A DNA stretch of 64,000 bases from Gammaproteobacteria bacterium (GTDB taxonomy: Bacteria; Pseudomonadota; Gammaproteobacteria; Pseudomonadales; JAUIET01), in contig JAUIET010000006.1 in NCBI GenBank assembly GCA_030429735.1, forward strand, positions 247,091-311,090, given 5' to 3'. Position 1 is the first letter of the stretch. Each line of letters opens with the position of its first letter. Position numbers and translations under genes: made by a program. Shown here piece after piece: positions 1 through 8,493 of this stretch. The notes below the pieces were generated by a model. The model worked only from the letters and a program-made list of their open reading frames with translations, was not told the origin of the DNA and made no database searches.

Positions 1-1
1 A

Positions 2-613
2 ATGCTGTGGTGGGATAGAGTGATCTATGCCATTCATCAAAGCAGCGCCAATACACTTGATGTACGAAATTTGGATATTACCGGCTGTGATTCGCCGCTC
101 GAATTGTCGCCACCAAACAAGAAGCGGTCGGTTGAAACATTACTGGACGGCTTATGGACAACTGATCTTTCGCGCTGTATGCGAGCGGTTGATGCAATTG
201 AAGATCAGCTGAACGTAACAACGAATCAACATTGGGCTCCACGCATGAGTTCAGAACAACTGCGATCGTTTCAGCAGGCGGGCATGGAAATAGGCGCCCA
301 TTCAATCCATCATCACGATATGTCCCAACTCGATCAGACTAGACTGCAGCAGGAACTGAGTGAGTCAAAAAGTACTCTTGAAACTCTACTCGACAAACCT
401 GTAACCGGCTTTGCATACCCGGCAGGCCGCCACTCAGAAGTTGTCATAGAATCTACACGGGCAGCGGGTTACGAATACGCCATGAGTACGATACGCGGTT
501 TCAACCATAGCCCGATTCAGAATCAATACGCTATTCAACGCATGGTGATTGGCGATAATGACGTCAAAGATTTCAAAAGATGCTTTGCCGAGTTAGCGGG
601 CAATATGCGATGA
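2..613 (+). CDS. Polysaccharide deacetylase, C-terminal part (cut by window start)
   Basis: Only the C-terminal 203 residues lie in the window; the gene begins upstream. The visible part looks like the second half of a NodB/CE4 deacetylase barrel. The motif IGAHSIHHHDMSQL (about residues 97-110) carries a histidine pair typical of the metal site, and FAYPAGRH (about 137-144) matches the later Y-P-x-G motif. The family removes N-acetyl groups from polysaccharides at the cell surface or in the periplasm. It lies 45 bases upstream of an AsnB-like amidotransferase in the same direction, so it is probably part of the polysaccharide modification set. The first catalytic Asp motif is outside the window, so activity cannot be judged. 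Confidence 0.8.
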   Translation: MLWWDRVIYAIHQSSANTLDVRNLDITGCDSPLELSPPNKKRSVETLLDGLWTTDLSRCMRAVDAIEDQLNVTTNQHWAPRMSSEQLRSFQQAGMEIGAHSIHHHDMSQLDQTRLQQELSESKSTLETLLDKPVTGFAYPAGRHSEVVIESTRAAGYEYAMSTIRGFNHSPIQNQYAIQRMVIGDNDVKDFKRCFAELAGNMR

Positions 614-658
614 GTCTGAATGTTCAGCGTCTAAATACAGCAATGGAATTCTAATACT

Positions 659-2605
659 GTGTGCGGAATAGCCGGTTTTCTTGACTCAACGGTTCACCCC
701 GGTTCAGCTCAACAGCTTCTGGAAAAAATGGGTGAGCAACTCCTGCATCGTGGTCCGGACGATAGGGGTCAGTGGTTTGATCGTACTCACGGGATCGGTT
801 TTAGCCATCAACGCCTTAGCGTGGTTGATCTATCACCGCTTGGGAGGCAGCCTATGCATTCAAGCAGTGGGCGATTTACCATTGTGTTCAATGGTGAAGT
901 CTATAACCACCAACGATTACGCAGGGAACTGGAAGCCAAAGGCAGCGATTTTCACGGTCACTCCGATACTGAAACCATCCTTGAATGCATAGAGCATTAT
1001 GGCCTGGCGCACACGCTTAACAAGCTGGTCGGTATGTTTGCCATGGCAATCTGGGATTCGCATACCGCCCGTCTCTACCTCGCAAGAGACCGGTTGGGCG
1101 AAAAGCCATTCTATTACGGCGCCTGGGATGGCGCACTGGTATTCGGTTCAGAGTTAAATGCGCTGCGAGTTCATCCGCGCTTTGACGGAAACATTGACCG
1201 AAACTCTTTAGCACAGCTGCTTCAGCTTGCGTATATTGCAGCACCTTATTCGATTTATGAAAATATTAGGAAGGTTCGACCTGGGCATTACGTTGAAATC
1301 GCTCGTAAGGACCTATCACTAGTAGTTGAGGAACACTGTTACTGGTCAATCAAAGAGGCAGCTCTTAACGGTCTGCACGATCCTTATAGCGACTATGAGC
1401 AGGCAAGAAGCAGTATCAAAGAAGCATTGGTAGACGCGGTTGGCTTGCAGATGAATGCCGACGTACCTCTGGGTGCATTCCTGTCCGGCGGCGTTGACTC
1501 GTCGGCCATTGTAGGCATCATGCAAAGCTTAAGCTCAAGTAAAATCAGATCATTCTCGATCGGCTTTCATGAGCAGTACTACAATGAAGCCGAACACGCG
1601 AAAAGTGTCGCCGAACATCTGGGAACCGACCACACGGAGGTCTATGTACACGCCTCCAGCGCACTTGACGTAGTGCAGCAGTTGCCAGAAATCTATGACG
1701 AACCATTTGCAGACGTTTCGCAGATTCCCACTTATCTGGTATCTAAAATTGCGAGATCGGGCGTGACCGTAGCCCTCAGCGGCGATGGTGGCGATGAGCT
1801 TTTTGTCGGCTACCATCGATACTTTTTGAACCAGCAATTGTGGCGCAAGTTCGCAAGAGCACCTCTTAAACTCCGGCAGTTGATGGCGAAACTAATCACG
1901 ATTTGTCCCGACCAACTGCTGAAAATAGCAGCGCAGTTAGCGTCGCCATTTTCGAATGCGAACCTGGAAACCTCCAGCTTGTACGACAAAGCGCGTAAGC
2001 TTCAACATCTGATTGCTGCGGAAAGCCCACACGATTTGTACCAATGCCTGGTGTACTTCTTTCGCCCGAGCGATCAGTTGGTGATAGGCGCCTCAGTGTA
2101 CCCATCTATTTATTCTGAAAACGACTATTGCCAATGGCCAACTGATCAGGAAAGTATGATGTGTTACGCTGATATGAATAGCTATCTACCTGACGACATT
2201 ATGGTAAAGGTTGATCGAGCAGCAATGGCAGTGAGCCTGGAAACCAGGGCGCCTTTTTTGGATCATCGCCTTGTTGAAGCAGCATGGCGTGTTCGCCCTG
2301 AATGGAAGCATCAAGATGGCAATGGAAAACTGATACTCAAGGATATTCTGTCAGACTATGTGCCAAGTTGCCTGACCGATCGACCAAAACAGGGGTTCGC
2401 TGTACCGATGGGTATGTGGTTGCGCAAGGAGCTGCGACCATGGGCTGAAAGTTTGCTGGACGAGCAACAATTACGCCAGGATGGCTATTTTGATTCAGAT
2501 AAAGTGCGCAAGCTTTGGAATGAACATTTATCCGGCGAGCGAGACTGGCAGCATCATTTATGGAGCATAATCAGCTTTAATGCCTGGCTGCGGCATTATC
2601 ACTGA
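659..2605 (+). CDS. AsnB-type glutamine-dependent amidotransferase (asparagine synthase family)
   Basis: A 648-residue class II glutamine amidotransferase fused to an asparagine-synthase domain. The GTG start at 659 leaves Cys2 (MCGIAGF) as the N-terminal nucleophile that hydrolyses glutamine. The N-terminal glutaminase domain covers roughly residues 2-210. The ATP pyrophosphatase P-loop LSGGVDSS is near residue 275, followed by SGDGGDELFVGYHRY. Family members make asparagine, but paralogues in exopolysaccharide loci of the exosortase type are thought to amidate sugars or polymer carboxylates. The position between a deacetylase and a methyltransferase favours the second role. Which acceptor is used cannot be read from the sequence. 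Confidence 0.88.
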   Translation: MCGIAGFLDSTVHPGSAQQLLEKMGEQLLHRGPDDRGQWFDRTHGIGFSHQRLSVVDLSPLGRQPMHSSSGRFTIVFNGEVYNHQRLRRELEAKGSDFHGHSDTETILECIEHYGLAHTLNKLVGMFAMAIWDSHTARLYLARDRLGEKPFYYGAWDGALVFGSELNALRVHPRFDGNIDRNSLAQLLQLAYIAAPYSIYENIRKVRPGHYVEIARKDLSLVVEEHCYWSIKEAALNGLHDPYSDYEQARSSIKEALVDAVGLQMNADVPLGAFLSGGVDSSAIVGIMQSLSSSKIRSFSIGFHEQYYNEAEHAKSVAEHLGTDHTEVYVHASSALDVVQQLPEIYDEPFADVSQIPTYLVSKIARSGVTVALSGDGGDELFVGYHRYFLNQQLWRKFARAPLKLRQLMAKLITICPDQLLKIAAQLASPFSNANLETSSLYDKARKLQHLIAAESPHDLYQCLVYFFRPSDQLVIGASVYPSIYSENDYCQWPTDQESMMCYADMNSYLPDDIMVKVDRAAMAVSLETRAPFLDHRLVEAAWRVRPEWKHQDGNGKLILKDILSDYVPSCLTDRPKQGFAVPMGMWLRKELRPWAESLLDEQQLRQDGYFDSDKVRKLWNEHLSGERDWQHHLWSIISFNAWLRHYH

Positions 2606-2634
2606 GTACCAGCAACTTCCTTTTACATTGCCAC

Positions 2635-3300
2635 TCAGAGTAATTTAGCAGAGTATCGTCCATATGAAATTTTGGACAAATACTGTTGTTGGCTGACCAA
2701 AGTTATCCATGGCCACTTTGATACGATTTTTTCAAAGTGATCATTATTGAAGTAGAGAATATGAATTTCTCTGGGTGAGGAGCGCAGAGACTGTTCGATG
2801 TTGTCAAACACTTTTTCCAGAGTAGAACCCTTAAATGGATTGAACAGATAGATAACGTTCACGTCATCCGGAACAGCGTAAGTGGTGGCATCGCATTGAA
2901 GCAGCTCAACGTTTTTGCATCGCTTGTGTGCCATTGCCTGCATGTTGCTTTCAGCGTAACGGATCACCTCAGACATTTCTATACCGATCACTTTCTTGAA
3001 AGGGTATGACGCGGCAGAAACGATCGCACGCCCTTTTCCACAACCATAGTCAAGCAACGTACTTTCGGTTTTATCAATTGATAATGAATCTAACACACTG
3101 AAAATGTGCCTGTATTGCAAGGGCGAATACTCTGCAAACTCGATATTATTTAGTTCGAAGTCCTCACTTACAATATACCGTGTATCAACCTTGAAGCGGC
3201 GCTCATACAGTCGGTCAGCTAACCTGTGATAGAACTCAACAAAGTAAGAAAGTACGCCATTTTCTCTGACGTACGAAACTGAATTCTGTATTTTTTTCAG
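2635..3300 (-). CDS. Class I SAM-dependent methyltransferase, probable CTG start
   Basis: The Rossmann methyltransferase core is clear: LLDYGCGKGRAIVSAA is motif I and VIGIEMSEV the acidic strand-2 end, followed by YLFNPF. The first conventional start in this frame is a TTG at 3120, which would leave a short 161-residue protein. The frame stays open and protein-like upstream to a TAG at 3319-3321 (ENGVLSYFVEFYHRLADRL is encoded there), but it contains no ATG, GTG or TTG. A CTG at 3300-3298 follows a good GAGGA site by about 8 bases and would give MKKIQNSVSY..., 221 residues. I therefore place the start at 3300; a nonsense mutation or frameshift at 3319 is the alternative. Substrate unknown, probably a sugar of the locus polymer. 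Confidence 0.7.
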   Translation of the reverse strand: MKKIQNSVSYVRENGVLSYFVEFYHRLADRLYERRFKVDTRYIVSEDFELNNIEFAEYSPLQYRHIFSVLDSLSIDKTESTLLDYGCGKGRAIVSAASYPFKKVIGIEMSEVIRYAESNMQAMAHKRCKNVELLQCDATTYAVPDDVNVIYLFNPFKGSTLEKVFDNIEQSLRSSPREIHILYFNNDHFEKIVSKWPWITLVSQQQYLSKISYGRYSAKLL

Positions 3301-3392
3301 AAGATAATCCTCAGTGCGCTATAGCTGGTGATGGCAGTAACAATATCGCACTACTTGATTTTTGCCATTGACTAATAAACATCGAATTCAAG

Positions 3393-4415
3393 TCACCTGA
3401 TTTTGGAATACAATTTTCTCACCGAGCTTAATGATTCCGCCAGGAGTGGTTTTAGACTGTAGTCGTATTCCGGCGTTACGCTGATAATTGTCTTGCTAAA
3501 GCCGCTTTTGTACAGATTGATAGGGTTATTTTTACCTTCGTCCAGCCAGTAACCACATAGATCGTAGCTTGTATATCCGTTTTCTTTCGCCCATTTTATC
3601 GCCTCCCAATCTGCGAAATGGCTGAGCGGGAATTTCCTGTACGCTTCTTCATCGCTGTAGACGCCCCATTCCGCCGCAAGCTTGTGCGGATAGGAAAGCA
3701 TTATATTACCGCCCAGTTGTTTACCTTCAGCGGAAATTACGCTGACTATAACTTTTCTGCTCAAAACACCCGCGAGAATGTATTCTGCGTCCCGGCTTTC
3801 AATCGGCTTCAGCGAACGATGTTCCGCCATTCGATTGTACTGATGTATCAGCTCTTTGATTTTTTCTGCATTTGGATTCACTTCGCATTCAAGGCCCAAT
3901 TTGGTAGCCTTGTTCAAGCAGTTCTTATAACTCTTACGCAGCGACCTCCTTATTTCATCAACGGAGGGCATTAAGTCTACTTCTACTGAATGTCTGTAGA
4001 AGTTGCGCGTTTCTTCAACTCGCTTCCATTTATTACTTACCAGGTATTGGTCTAATTCACTAAGAATACTTTCGGATTCCTGATAAGGGCTGATCTCGAG
4101 TATCACGCCATCTTTTTCAAGAAAACCGCAGAGCTGGTCCAAATGCGTGTATAAGTCTTCGCAACTATTTGCCGCCGGGCCGCGCTCAACTTTATACTGC
4201 CTGCCAAGTTTAACCGGCAGTTCTTTAATTTTTACAATTGATCTTGCTACCAGCGTGTCATCACGAAACGTTGCTGCAACTAAATGGTCTTCCGAGTGTC
4301 TGTTATACCAGTCCACAGTTTGCAGAAAGTGTATTTCGTTTTCCCGCTCATCAGAAAACGCGAACCTATCGGGTAAAACACCACTACTGCAAATTGCAAA
4401 ACTGCATTGATTCAT
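3393..4415 (-). CDS. FemAB/GNAT-fold aminoacyl- or acyltransferase
   Basis: 340 residues with the double GNAT-like arrangement of the FemA/FemB (lipid II amino-acid transferase) family: SLRKSYKNCLNKATKLGLEC is the typical basic motif before the second fold, and GGNIMLSYPHKLAAEWGVY with the later YDLCGYW is the conserved C-terminal core. In cell-wall systems this family moves amino acids from aminoacyl-tRNA. In exopolysaccharide loci related proteins are thought to add acyl or amino-acid groups to the polymer. The adjacent downstream methyltransferase (92 bases away) is probably co-transcribed. The family call is firm, the substrate is not known. Confidence 0.75.
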   Translation of the reverse strand: MNQCSFAICSSGVLPDRFAFSDERENEIHFLQTVDWYNRHSEDHLVAATFRDDTLVARSIVKIKELPVKLGRQYKVERGPAANSCEDLYTHLDQLCGFLEKDGVILEISPYQESESILSELDQYLVSNKWKRVEETRNFYRHSVEVDLMPSVDEIRRSLRKSYKNCLNKATKLGLECEVNPNAEKIKELIHQYNRMAEHRSLKPIESRDAEYILAGVLSRKVIVSVISAEGKQLGGNIMLSYPHKLAAEWGVYSDEEAYRKFPLSHFADWEAIKWAKENGYTSYDLCGYWLDEGKNNPINLYKSGFSKTIISVTPEYDYSLKPLLAESLSSVRKLYSKIR

Positions 4416-4509
4416 GCGCTGGCATCTTCTATAAATAGATTAGTATAGCTGGCATAAACACTATCACCAGCTGGTAGCCCGATCGCACCAGGCCTAATGG
4501 AATCCCCTG

Positions 4510-5661
4510 ATGACTGACAGTACAATTTTTATGATCACCGAGAGTGGTTATCCGGTGTCAGGGAGTGGAGGTCTTGAGCGTCAAATCACAACCATTTCCA
4601 AAGGATTATCGAAACAGGGCGTTACGGTTAAAGTTATAGCGCCAATTATGAAATATGCCCCCACCAGTCGGACCGATACTCATGAAGGCATTGAGATTTA
4701 TCGTATAGCCTATCCGAAAATACCGTTTGTCGGCGGTATCTATATGTTGCTTTCGTTGGCCCGGTACCTCATCACCCATCGAAACGAGTATGCAGCGATT
4801 CATTGCCAGAGTGCTCATAACGTTGCTGCAATTGGTTGTCTTGTCGGCAGCATGTTCAATAAGCCGGTTGTAGTCAAGCTCACGGGTTGGTGGGAGCGGC
4901 AATATGGGATACTCAAGGAAGATAATATAACGCTGCATATCCATATATTGCGATGGGCGATCAGAAAAGCAACGTATTACCAGACCATTAGCAGTGAGCT
5001 CGCGACCTTACTGAAAAAAAATTTCGACGAAAGCAAGATCGTTCTTTTGCCGAATGCAATCGACACGGAGCGTTTTGTTGTCAACCATCAAAAGCAGCAC
5101 ACAAAGAAGGGTACTGATTTTGATTTTGCATCGATTGGTTTGTTTACTGGCAGACTGGTGCCCGAAAAAGGTTTGGACATGCTTGTTGATGCCTGGGTTA
5201 GAGCATTCAGCGCCGATGATGATGCCGCCTTGCTGATTGTTGGCGACGGAGTATTGCAGCTGGACTTAAGGCAGAAGATCAAATCATATGGTAGAGAACA
5301 TCAAATCATTCTACCTGGGCCAACAGAAAGCGTGGAGCAATACCTGGAGATAGCCAACTATGGATTGCTAACCTCCTTGAATGAAGGCTTATCAAACACA
5401 TTACTTGAGTACATTGCATCCGGATTGCCGGTTATTGGTTCTCGAATTAGTGGTAATGAAGATGTTATCGAACATGGAAAGAACGGTTGGCTGTACGAAA
5501 AGGAAAGCGTAGACGAGTTAACCCAATGTTTAGTAGAGCTAAAAAACAGAAGTACCCAGGAACTTGAAGAAATGGGTGAGGCTGGAAGATCATTTATCAC
5601 TCAATACGCAGGCGTAAATTCAGTCTCGGCAAGGCTCTCACAGTTGTATTCAGCCGGTTAA
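4510..5661 (+). CDS. Family 4 glycosyltransferase (GT-B fold)
   Basis: 383 residues. The N-terminal half shows the GT-B acceptor domain (SGSGGLERQITTISKGL). The C-terminal half has the GT4 donor-binding signature: FTGRLVPEKGLDMLVDAW, then the E-x7-E-type segment LTSLNEGLSNTLLEYIASG and PVIGSRISGNEDVIEHG. It is expected to add one sugar from a nucleotide-sugar donor to the lipid-linked repeat unit at the cytoplasmic face of the membrane. GGAAT lies about 6 bases before the ATG. It is transcribed away from the FemAB-like gene, so the 94-base gap probably holds two promoters. Donor sugar cannot be deduced. Confidence 0.88.
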   Translation: MTDSTIFMITESGYPVSGSGGLERQITTISKGLSKQGVTVKVIAPIMKYAPTSRTDTHEGIEIYRIAYPKIPFVGGIYMLLSLARYLITHRNEYAAIHCQSAHNVAAIGCLVGSMFNKPVVVKLTGWWERQYGILKEDNITLHIHILRWAIRKATYYQTISSELATLLKKNFDESKIVLLPNAIDTERFVVNHQKQHTKKGTDFDFASIGLFTGRLVPEKGLDMLVDAWVRAFSADDDAALLIVGDGVLQLDLRQKIKSYGREHQIILPGPTESVEQYLEIANYGLLTSLNEGLSNTLLEYIASGLPVIGSRISGNEDVIEHGKNGWLYEKESVDELTQCLVELKNRSTQELEEMGEAGRSFITQYAGVNSVSARLSQLYSAG

Positions 5662-5828
5662 TTTTCACTGCATTTTTACGTTGAAGAACAATGTGACCGT
5701 GCTCACTGTATTACTCGCCTTTTGTCCAGGTTTCAGTATTTAACGCTAGACTTTAGCTATTGATTTCGAATAACAGCTTAAATTTGTGGGCGACACACTG
5801 ACGTATTGCTCACTATGGCGAGTAGAAA

Positions 5829-6632
5829 ATGAACGAAACACAAAGCATTGGCATCAAGAGCCTGATGTATTCACAGTCTCTCATACGAATTTTGGGCAAC
5901 TGGGTAGAGGCTGTGCAGTCCGGCTTGTTTATGGGCTTGCTCAGCGATGAGCAGTTTCAGTGCTTTGACACCTACCCTTTTGAGAACTCACCAACAGTTG
6001 ATCTTACGATGGAGGCAGAACTCGGCCTGGAGCCGTGGGAACATCGTATTGCACAGCAACACCTGGCAAACAAGCAGTCCCTGTTGGTGGTCGCTGCGGG
6101 TGGCAACCGCGAGTTGCTTGGCTTTAGCGCGCTAGGCCATGGCATAGCTGGCATAGAATACGCAGAGAATTTATGCAAGGCATCACAACTGGCTTTGCGC
6201 GATTCGCAACACGATGTCACTATTGAACTGGCCGATCGATTTTCCGTTCCTGGCTCCTCCGATTTCTACGATGGAGCATTCATAGCACGCAAGTATCTGT
6301 CACATGTGCACGATCGGTCAAAGCGTATTGAGTTTTTGAGTAATCTACGACGGGTGCTTAAAAAAGATGCAATACTCGCATTTGGTTATTACATTCGCGA
6401 GCACGATGGTCTTTCCTTTCGTGCCCAGGCGTTTGTTGCGAACCTGATGCGCAAAATGCGTGGGCGAGGTAAGCAGATTGTGGAAGTTGGTGACCATCTG
6501 GATCCAGACACACCTCTTTATCACCACCATTTTGTGCTGGATGAAGTGCGCAGCGAGTTGCAACAAGCCGGGTTTGAACTAGTCAAGCATGAAAATGATT
6601 GGTTTGGTTCAGCCGTGGCGCGCGCTGTTTAG
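5829..6632 (+). CDS. Class I SAM-dependent methyltransferase
   Basis: 267 residues. A glycine-rich motif LLVVAAGGNRELLGFSALGH (around residues 82-101) followed by GIEYAENL matches motifs I and II of a Rossmann methyltransferase. SDFYDGAFIARKYLSHVHD and RVLKKDAILAFGYYIRE match the later core strands. It is unlike the methyltransferase at 2635-3300, so the locus has two separate enzymes. The acyltransferase gene follows 17 bases downstream and is probably co-transcribed. The target is probably a sugar or lipid-linked intermediate; this is inferred only from neighbours. Confidence 0.72.
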   Translation: MNETQSIGIKSLMYSQSLIRILGNWVEAVQSGLFMGLLSDEQFQCFDTYPFENSPTVDLTMEAELGLEPWEHRIAQQHLANKQSLLVVAAGGNRELLGFSALGHGIAGIEYAENLCKASQLALRDSQHDVTIELADRFSVPGSSDFYDGAFIARKYLSHVHDRSKRIEFLSNLRRVLKKDAILAFGYYIREHDGLSFRAQAFVANLMRKMRGRGKQIVEVGDHLDPDTPLYHHHFVLDEVRSELQQAGFELVKHENDWFGSAVARAV

Positions 6633-6649
6633 CGCGAAATTTATAGTCA

Positions 6650-7876
6650 ATGACCAATGAGCAAGACATGCTTAGCTGCACCGAAATAACTCATATTGAC
6701 CAGCTGAGTGAATATTCTGAGTCCTGGGGCAGTTTACTGGCCAAAACGCCGCATGCTTCGTTTTTTCAATCTATTGAATGGCTGGATTCCAGATGGCGCT
6801 TCGCATCAGATAAAGAGCAGTTGTTTGTCGTTATTGTGCACGACGCCAATAATATTGCCGGGTTTGTTCCACTGATGATTCAGCAGCAACCCACAAAGCT
6901 AAGTTCAGTACGTATCGTCAGCTTCCCACACTCCGGTTGGAGCAGTTTTTACGGACCAATCACTGCAGATCCAAACAGCGTGCTGACGGCAGCTATCAAA
7001 CACCTGCGCGCCAGTGATTGGAAGTTCGACATTATCGAACTGGAGAACATGCCAGACTACGATTCACTGTTGAATGCACCGCATGTCAACGAGAACGACC
7101 CGCCGACCAAAGCAGACATAGCACAACAATCCTGTCGCGAAGCCACTCGAGTCGCCGTGCTTGACCTGGAAGCAGACTGGGATACGTATTGGGAAACACG
7201 CCGCGCACAAAAGAACCGGCGACGTAATGTTGAGCGATGTGAACGACGACTTACGGAACTAGGTGAGATTCGTCATGAACGATATCGCCCACCACCGACG
7301 CCACTGTCTGATGCGAATTTACGCTGGGACTTGTACGACGCCTGTGAGCAGCTCGCTCGTGTTAGCTGGCAAGAAGGCTTGGTTGATGGCAACACCATGC
7401 ATCATGATGAAGTGCGCCCCTTTCTCCGTGACGTACATGTTGGCGCCGTAACATCTGGCGCAATAGACATGAATGTTCTCTTCCTGGACGATGAACCCAT
7501 CGCTTTCGTTTATGGTTATCACTATCGCGGCTACCTGGATCTAACACGTATCGGCTTTCATCCTAAGATGGCAAAATTGGCGCCTGGCAATGCACTTTGG
7601 ACCCGGCTAATCAGAGACAGTTACCTGCGCGGTGATCAGATGATGGACTTCGGGCCGACCTGCCTGGATTACAAACTGTTTTGGACCAATAGACTGGAGC
7701 CAAGCTACGCTTTGGAACAATACACCGCATCGCCAAAATCGCTTGCACTGCAGGCAGCTCGCTGGGCAAAACGACACAACGCAGAGACTAAAGACGATTC
7801 GAATCAGAAAAATAAGGAGTTAGCACTTAAAAATCGCACAGCCCCCGCTCGATCACTGACGAAAGGAAAGCCGTGA
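6650..7876 (+). CDS. GNAT-fold acyltransferase of the CelD/BcsL (FemAB-related) type
   Basis: 408 residues. FFQSIEWLDSRWRFA near the N terminus and WETRRAQKNRRRNVERCERR in the middle are characteristic of the CelD/BcsL GNAT family, and the C-terminal fold (FLDDEPIAFVYGYHYRGYLDLTRIGF, then MMDFGPTCLDYKLFWTN) matches the second acyltransferase domain. Proteins of this type occur in cellulose and exopolysaccharide loci and are thought to acylate sugars. The last bases overlap the next gene by 4 nt (ATGA), so the two are translationally coupled. It is a second, distinct FemAB/GNAT-like enzyme besides that at 3393-4415. Confidence 0.75.
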   Translation: MTNEQDMLSCTEITHIDQLSEYSESWGSLLAKTPHASFFQSIEWLDSRWRFASDKEQLFVVIVHDANNIAGFVPLMIQQQPTKLSSVRIVSFPHSGWSSFYGPITADPNSVLTAAIKHLRASDWKFDIIELENMPDYDSLLNAPHVNENDPPTKADIAQQSCREATRVAVLDLEADWDTYWETRRAQKNRRRNVERCERRLTELGEIRHERYRPPPTPLSDANLRWDLYDACEQLARVSWQEGLVDGNTMHHDEVRPFLRDVHVGAVTSGAIDMNVLFLDDEPIAFVYGYHYRGYLDLTRIGFHPKMAKLAPGNALWTRLIRDSYLRGDQMMDFGPTCLDYKLFWTNRLEPSYALEQYTASPKSLALQAARWAKRHNAETKDDSNQKNKELALKNRTAPARSLTKGKP

Positions 7877-8376
7877 TGAGCAGCTCTGCTAACCCATGTC
7901 TTACTTGTTCTATAAACCAGGGGTGCTGCACGAACTTGACGGGGCTTTGTCTAACCGAACCAGAGTACAAACGTTGCTTTGAGCAGCACGCTGAAAAAAT
8001 TGTTGTTCAACGCCAAGGCCCTCTTTATATCGTGAGCCAGGCCGGTGGCGATGCTTGCCCGAATTGGCAGGGTGACGGATGTGCTGTGTATAATAAGCGA
8101 CCACGTGAATGTGCCCTGTTTCCACACACACTGTACCTTAAGAAACAAAGCGGCAATGATTTTACCCTACGTGTGCATTCAGATACTCATTGCCCTCAGA
8201 AAAAACAGCTCCTAAGTTCGCAACATGATGCTGAACAGTTAGTTCTTGAGTTTGCAAAAGAAGCGTTTGGCGAGACTGCTTCAATCGCCGTGCAACGCGA
8301 GACTGTTTGGGAGAGAATAAGTCGTACTACCAAGAACATGTTAAATGGTATGTTGAATCATTTACGGCATAGGTAA
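7873..8376 (+). CDS. YkgJ-like cysteine cluster protein
   Basis: 167 residues with cysteines spaced as in YkgJ-family zinc/iron-chelating proteins: CLTCSINQGCC (about residues 9-19), then CPNW, CAVYNKRPRECALFPH and CPQK. The hallmark is a C-x2-C-x5-CC segment plus the downstream C-x(n)-Y-x3-RP-x2-C motif. The biochemical role of this family is poorly defined; a redox or metal-dependent role is possible. The 4-nt overlap with the upstream acyltransferase suggests the two are made together. Nothing shows a signal peptide, so it probably acts in the cytoplasm. Confidence 0.7.
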   Translation: MMSSSANPCLTCSINQGCCTNLTGLCLTEPEYKRCFEQHAEKIVVQRQGPLYIVSQAGGDACPNWQGDGCAVYNKRPRECALFPHTLYLKKQSGNDFTLRVHSDTHCPQKKQLLSSQHDAEQLVLEFAKEAFGETASIAVQRETVWERISRTTKNMLNGMLNHLRHR

Positions 8377-8493
8377 TACTCTTCTGCAGACAATGTTCGA
8401 TTGTTTGCTACTGGCAAACCAAAAACCGTTTGTTGCTAGCCAAGTATGCAATTTGCACCGTATTACTCTATACGAATAGCCCAAGGTGAAACC

